IMG/VR virus record: IMGVR_UViG_3300025770_000012
Span: 20,948 to 84,947 of that record
Length of the DNA: 64,000 nucleotides
Reading direction: 5' to 3' (one strand)
From: a virus
A program made the translations under genes and the position numbers. Of the stretch, positions 62,055 through 64,000 are shown in pieces. The notes under the pieces were generated by a model. It searched no databases and was not told the origin of the DNA. It worked only from the letters and a program-made list of their open reading frames with translations. Each line of letters starts with the position of its first letter. Position 1 is the stretch's first letter.

Positions 62055-62349
62055 GGGTAACTTTAGGATTTAAAAAGGCATTCATTGTATATGATACCCC
62101 ACTCTTTTTAATTGCACCCTTATCTTTAAATCTCTTAACGTAGTTGTTAAGTGTATTGTAATCTGCTATCCCTACAATCTTAGCTACCCGTTTCTTATTA
62201 GGTACGCTGCACAAGTTAGGGCCTTTAGCCTTTAAATCCATAAACGCGGCTAATATTTCCATTTCTTTATTAGTTAAATGAAATAATCCGTTCCACAATT
62301 GTAGATACTTGTAGGTTGTATCTATTTTAATCGTTAGTTTTTTCTTCAT
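62008..62349 (-). CDS. Winged-helix DNA-binding regulator
   Basis: The 113-residue protein has a helix-rich start (YLQLWNGLFHLTNKEMEILAAFMDLKA) followed by SVPNKKRVAKIVGIADYNTLNNYVKRFKDKGAIKKSGVSYTMNAFLNP, a helix-turn-helix with a wing-like end. The organisation fits a small winged-helix transcription regulator like those in crAss-like phages. It may control the virion operon or the early/late switch. It overlaps genes on both sides. The target sites cannot be read from this window. Confidence 0.65.
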   Translation of the reverse strand: MKKKLTIKIDTTYKYLQLWNGLFHLTNKEMEILAAFMDLKAKGPNLCSVPNKKRVAKIVGIADYNTLNNYVKRFKDKGAIKKSGVSYTMNAFLNPKVTHVELHINRSNSGNQV

Positions 62350-62578
62350 TGGTATCTGATGTTCGAGTAAGTAGGTTATACATACCTGGGTCTATAGCAT
62401 TTATCTCAAGTAGATACTCTTTCTCAAGGCGCTTCGCTTCTTCTTTAGTCCCAACATCAAAGGGGGTATTAGTCCCCAGGTTGGAATAGATTGTAGCGCA
62501 TTTACGCAATATCTTGTCTATCATATCCTTAGCTATTTTATCTGACTCATAGCTTCCCTTGTAGCTCGTCTCACTCAT
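62327..62578 (-). CDS. Small helical protein, unknown
   Basis: The 83-residue protein is charged and helical (YESDKIAKDMIDKILRKCATIYSNLG, TKEEAKRLEKEYLLEINAIDPGMYNLLTRT). It has no signal peptide or metal motif. It overlaps the preceding gene by eight bases and the winged-helix gene by 23 bases, so it is part of the same early operon. No function can be assigned. Confidence 0.65.
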   Translation of the reverse strand: MSETSYKGSYESDKIAKDMIDKILRKCATIYSNLGTNTPFDVGTKEEAKRLEKEYLLEINAIDPGMYNLLTRTSDTNEEKTND

Positions 62579-62813
62579 TATTAAATTTTATTTTAGCCCT
62601 GCCGTTCTCTATTGAGATGCTGCAGGTTGTTGATTGTCTATTAAACTCCTCTACGTACTCAGTCATCCCTTCCCGCCCACATATAAACGTAAGGAAAACC
62701 TGCAACTCTTTAGCAATCTGCTTGAGTCGTAGTTCCTTTTCTTTAGCTTCGTCTGTGGATTTGAGTAGTTTATGGTAATCCTCCAATGCTATTGTAGCAC
62801 TGCCTTTTACCAT
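62571..62813 (-). CDS. Small helical protein, unknown
   Basis: The 80-residue protein has a charged helix (LEDYHKLLKSTDEAKEKELRLKQIAKELQVFLTFI) and a short beta-like end (TTCSISIENGRAKIKFNNE). It begins inside the end of the GroES-like gene (seven-base overlap) and ends in the next gene. It is probably translationally coupled to the co-chaperonin gene. No family is recognised. Confidence 0.65.
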   Translation of the reverse strand: MVKGSATIALEDYHKLLKSTDEAKEKELRLKQIAKELQVFLTFICGREGMTEYVEEFNRQSTTCSISIENGRAKIKFNNE

Positions 62814-63079
62814 TTCCCTAAAATTTGGTGCTCACCTACGACAAGGAAGTCTTCCCCGTCAATCTCTGCGCGCACTGCTTCTGTCCTGGGATCTATCATG
62901 ACTGTATCCCCAACCTCTATAAATTGACAGTGCGGCCCTTTAGCTAATACCGCAAGTATGTTTGTAGCACTCTGCTTAGCTAGTTCCTCATCTATGTAGA
63001 TACCTGCTTTTGTTTTGGTGACTACTGGGTTAGGTAATACTACCCATGCGCCGTTAGGCTTAAATTTTAAATCGCTCAT
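62807..63079 (-). CDS. GroES-like co-chaperonin
   Basis: The 90-residue protein follows the GroES/Cpn10 pattern: PNGAWVVLPNPVVTKTKAGIYIDEE at the start, with a mobile-loop-like segment carrying GIYI in place of the GroES hydrophobic tripeptide (residues 26-29), then ILAVLAKGPH, VGDTVMIDPRT and a C-terminal FLVVGEHQILGKW. Phage co-chaperonins such as T4 gp31 redirect host GroEL to fold capsid proteins. It is the first gene after a promoter candidate, so it is probably made in good amount. GroEL itself is not in this window. Confidence 0.85.
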   Translation of the reverse strand: MSDLKFKPNGAWVVLPNPVVTKTKAGIYIDEELAKQSATNILAVLAKGPHCQFIEVGDTVMIDPRTEAVRAEIDGEDFLVVGEHQILGKW

Positions 63080-63101
63080 TACTTTATATATTAGTTTGGT
63101 A

Positions 63102-63109
63102 CAAATATA
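63102..63109 (-). promoter_or_regulatory. Bacteroidota-type -7 promoter element upstream of the GroES-like operon
   Basis: On the - strand TATATTTG (TAnnTTTG) lies 22 bases before the GroES-like start codon in a 72-base AT-rich gap, leaving a short leader. The -33 region holds GGTTTATAAGG without a clean TTG. It is well placed to drive the small-gene cluster. Confidence 0.5.
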
Positions 63110-63151
63110 TAAAATAATTCCTTATAAACCTATTCTTCTATTACTAGCGTT

Positions 63152-63748
63152 TTATTTTATATCTTTTGATTCAATCAGAGTATAGGTAAAACTATTTCTC
63201 CATATCATACACGATTTTCTCATAATCTTCATAAACTTAGTCCAGTCATCGTTAGCCGCTATGACTTGACACCCTGCTGACCACTTGTTTATCTGTGTAG
63301 ATTTTCTACCCGCGTATTTAGTTGCTCTATGTATGTTAATACCAAATAACCCAGTGTCAGTTTCTACTAAATCGTAATTACCGTCTTTGTTATTGTCACG
63401 ATACACCGTTACTGGCTTTTGTTGCCCAAGTGCTTCGTACCTATTCTGATGTTTCCTGATTTTATGAGAACCTCTGTATTGACCAGGTTTTAATATAGCA
63501 ACTCCTTTGTCATTAAGTACGTTCTTTACCCAATGAGTTCCTGGATCCGTAGTACAAGCAAATTCATGGTATTCCCATTGTCCATTTACTTTGTAAGATA
63601 CAGTCATCAAGTCATCAAATTTATTTGTTACCTTATTAGCGGTCTCAGAGTTTCTAATACCTATTATATTAACATTCCAATCTGATTCTTCAAAAAACTT
63701 ATGGCCCTTAGACTCTACAGCTTCTTTAATCTGTTCTTTTGAATACAT
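63152..63748 (-). CDS. Candidate endolysin or cell-wall protein with HxnSxGC motif
   Basis: The 198-residue protein belongs to a family I associate with Bacteroidota phages: MYSKEQIKEAVESKGHKFF at the start, NINIIGIRNSET-like strand, DDLMTVSYKVNGQWEYHEF, TTDPGTHW, a YRGSHKI turn and GLFGINIHRAT...KWSAGCQVIA. The His and SAGC pair resembles the catalytic His and Cys of YkuD-type L,D-transpeptidase or related peptidases. No signal peptide is visible, so export would need a holin, such as the one at 35.7-36.2 kb. The call as a cell-wall enzyme is tentative. Confidence 0.65.
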   Translation of the reverse strand: MYSKEQIKEAVESKGHKFFEESDWNVNIIGIRNSETANKVTNKFDDLMTVSYKVNGQWEYHEFACTTDPGTHWVKNVLNDKGVAILKPGQYRGSHKIRKHQNRYEALGQQKPVTVYRDNNKDGNYDLVETDTGLFGINIHRATKYAGRKSTQINKWSAGCQVIAANDDWTKFMKIMRKSCMIWRNSFTYTLIESKDIK

Positions 63749-63945
63749 TGCTTTACCGATTAAACATAATTTCTCCCTTAGGGTTTTAATTACGAACCAG
63801 CTTTTTGCAGTTGACAGTGCTTCTCTTTTCGAGTTACCCAGGGGTGATAAGATCGATGTTAATTCATCACACTTACCTATGTGTAGTCCACCCCAATCAA
63901 CGCTTATAGCTGATCCTTTTGAAGCTATGGGAGAAAATTTCCTAC
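63749..63945 (-). other. Gene-free stretch of about 200 bases before the candidate endolysin
   Basis: No ATG-started gene, tRNA or TAnnTTTG box is seen. The frame of the 198-residue gene stays open for 67 codons upstream from 63949 without any ATG, GTG or TTG. A short palindrome CCCTAAGGG lies about 20 bases before the start. It could be a leader RNA. Confidence 0.4.
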
Positions 63946-64000
63946 TTACTTATAGTGTCTCACGACAGTTTTGTAAGCGTTAACCGGACTAATCCAATTG
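63946..64000 (-). CDS. Partial gene, last 17 codons of an unknown protein
   Basis: The window edge cuts a - strand frame that ends NWISPVNAYKTVVRHYK before a TAA stop. Only the C-terminus is visible, so neither family nor function can be given. It is on the same strand as the candidate endolysin. Confidence 0.35.
   Translation of the reverse strand, partial: NWISPVNAYKTVVRHYK

Noticed and set aside
2398-63748. Stop codon reassignment (TAG or TGA read as an amino acid) known in some crAss-like phages
   Set aside because: All large genes are full length with the standard code, and gene junctions use ordinary stops.
63749-64000. tRNA or group I intron remnant at the right edge
   Set aside because: I could not fold a cloverleaf or find the paired core segments of an intron; the stretch may just be a leader.

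Overview
The window is part of a double-stranded DNA tailed phage genome. The core gene order and recognisable motifs point to a crAss-like phage (order Crassvirales): terminase, portal, scaffold, major capsid protein (MCP), ring proteins, a very large muzzle-like protein, ejected cargo proteins, then a giant polypeptide carrying a DxDxD RNA polymerase motif. The host is probably a flavobacterium or other Bacteroidota. Reasons are AT-rich start contexts with little Shine-Dalgarno sequence, several TAnnTTTG (-7 type) Bacteroidota promoter candidates, and a tail protein carrying the GCTDP...DDGSC repeat common in flavobacterial surface proteins. The phage could be related to marine crAss-like phages such as Cellulophaga phage phi14:2, but I ran no search. 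All large genes read through with the standard bacterial code.

Layout. Positions 1-2323 (+ strand) hold the end of a replication or nucleotide-metabolism module: a partial unknown gene, a FEN-type 5'-3' exonuclease, an unknown protein and an Nmad1/DUF1599-like protein. A bidirectional hairpin terminator at 2324-2354 separates it from everything else, which is on the - strand and is transcribed from about 64 kb down to 2.4 kb. In order of transcription: a possible endolysin; a cluster of small early or regulatory proteins (GroES-like, winged helix, zinc ribbon, HU/IHF-like) including two short genes of 48 and 51 codons; the packaging and head module (a candidate small terminase, TerL, portal, a 784-residue motif-rich protein, acidic scaffold, MCP, head/connector proteins); an adhesin island (48-38 kb) with Cys-rich proteins, a fibre and three tandem lectin-like paralogues; a host-envelope cassette (38-35.7 kb) with an outer-membrane barrel, a membrane/coiled-coil protein, an exported thioredoxin-fold protein lacking its CxxC, and a 3-TM holin; ring proteins and two basic proteins sharing a C-terminal tag; the 1835-residue muzzle-like protein; and finally the probable ejected cargo of 1083, 754, 4636 and 1633 residues.

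How it works together. The packaging and head genes build a capsid around ejection proteins. The 4636-residue protein carries Gly/Ala-rich hydrophobic segments, long coiled coils, an HExxH zincin motif and a single-polypeptide RNA polymerase with a DYDID catalytic motif. It is probably injected with the DNA to start early transcription. The neighbouring 1633-residue protein has its own HExxH motif and a PD-(D/E)XK nuclease. Eight gene junctions use the same one-base stop/start overlap (TAATG), suggesting coupled translation along a long operon.

No gene-free stretch exceeds 300 bases; the largest is about 200 bases at 63749-63945. I saw no tRNA, rRNA, CRISPR array, insertion sequence or integrase.
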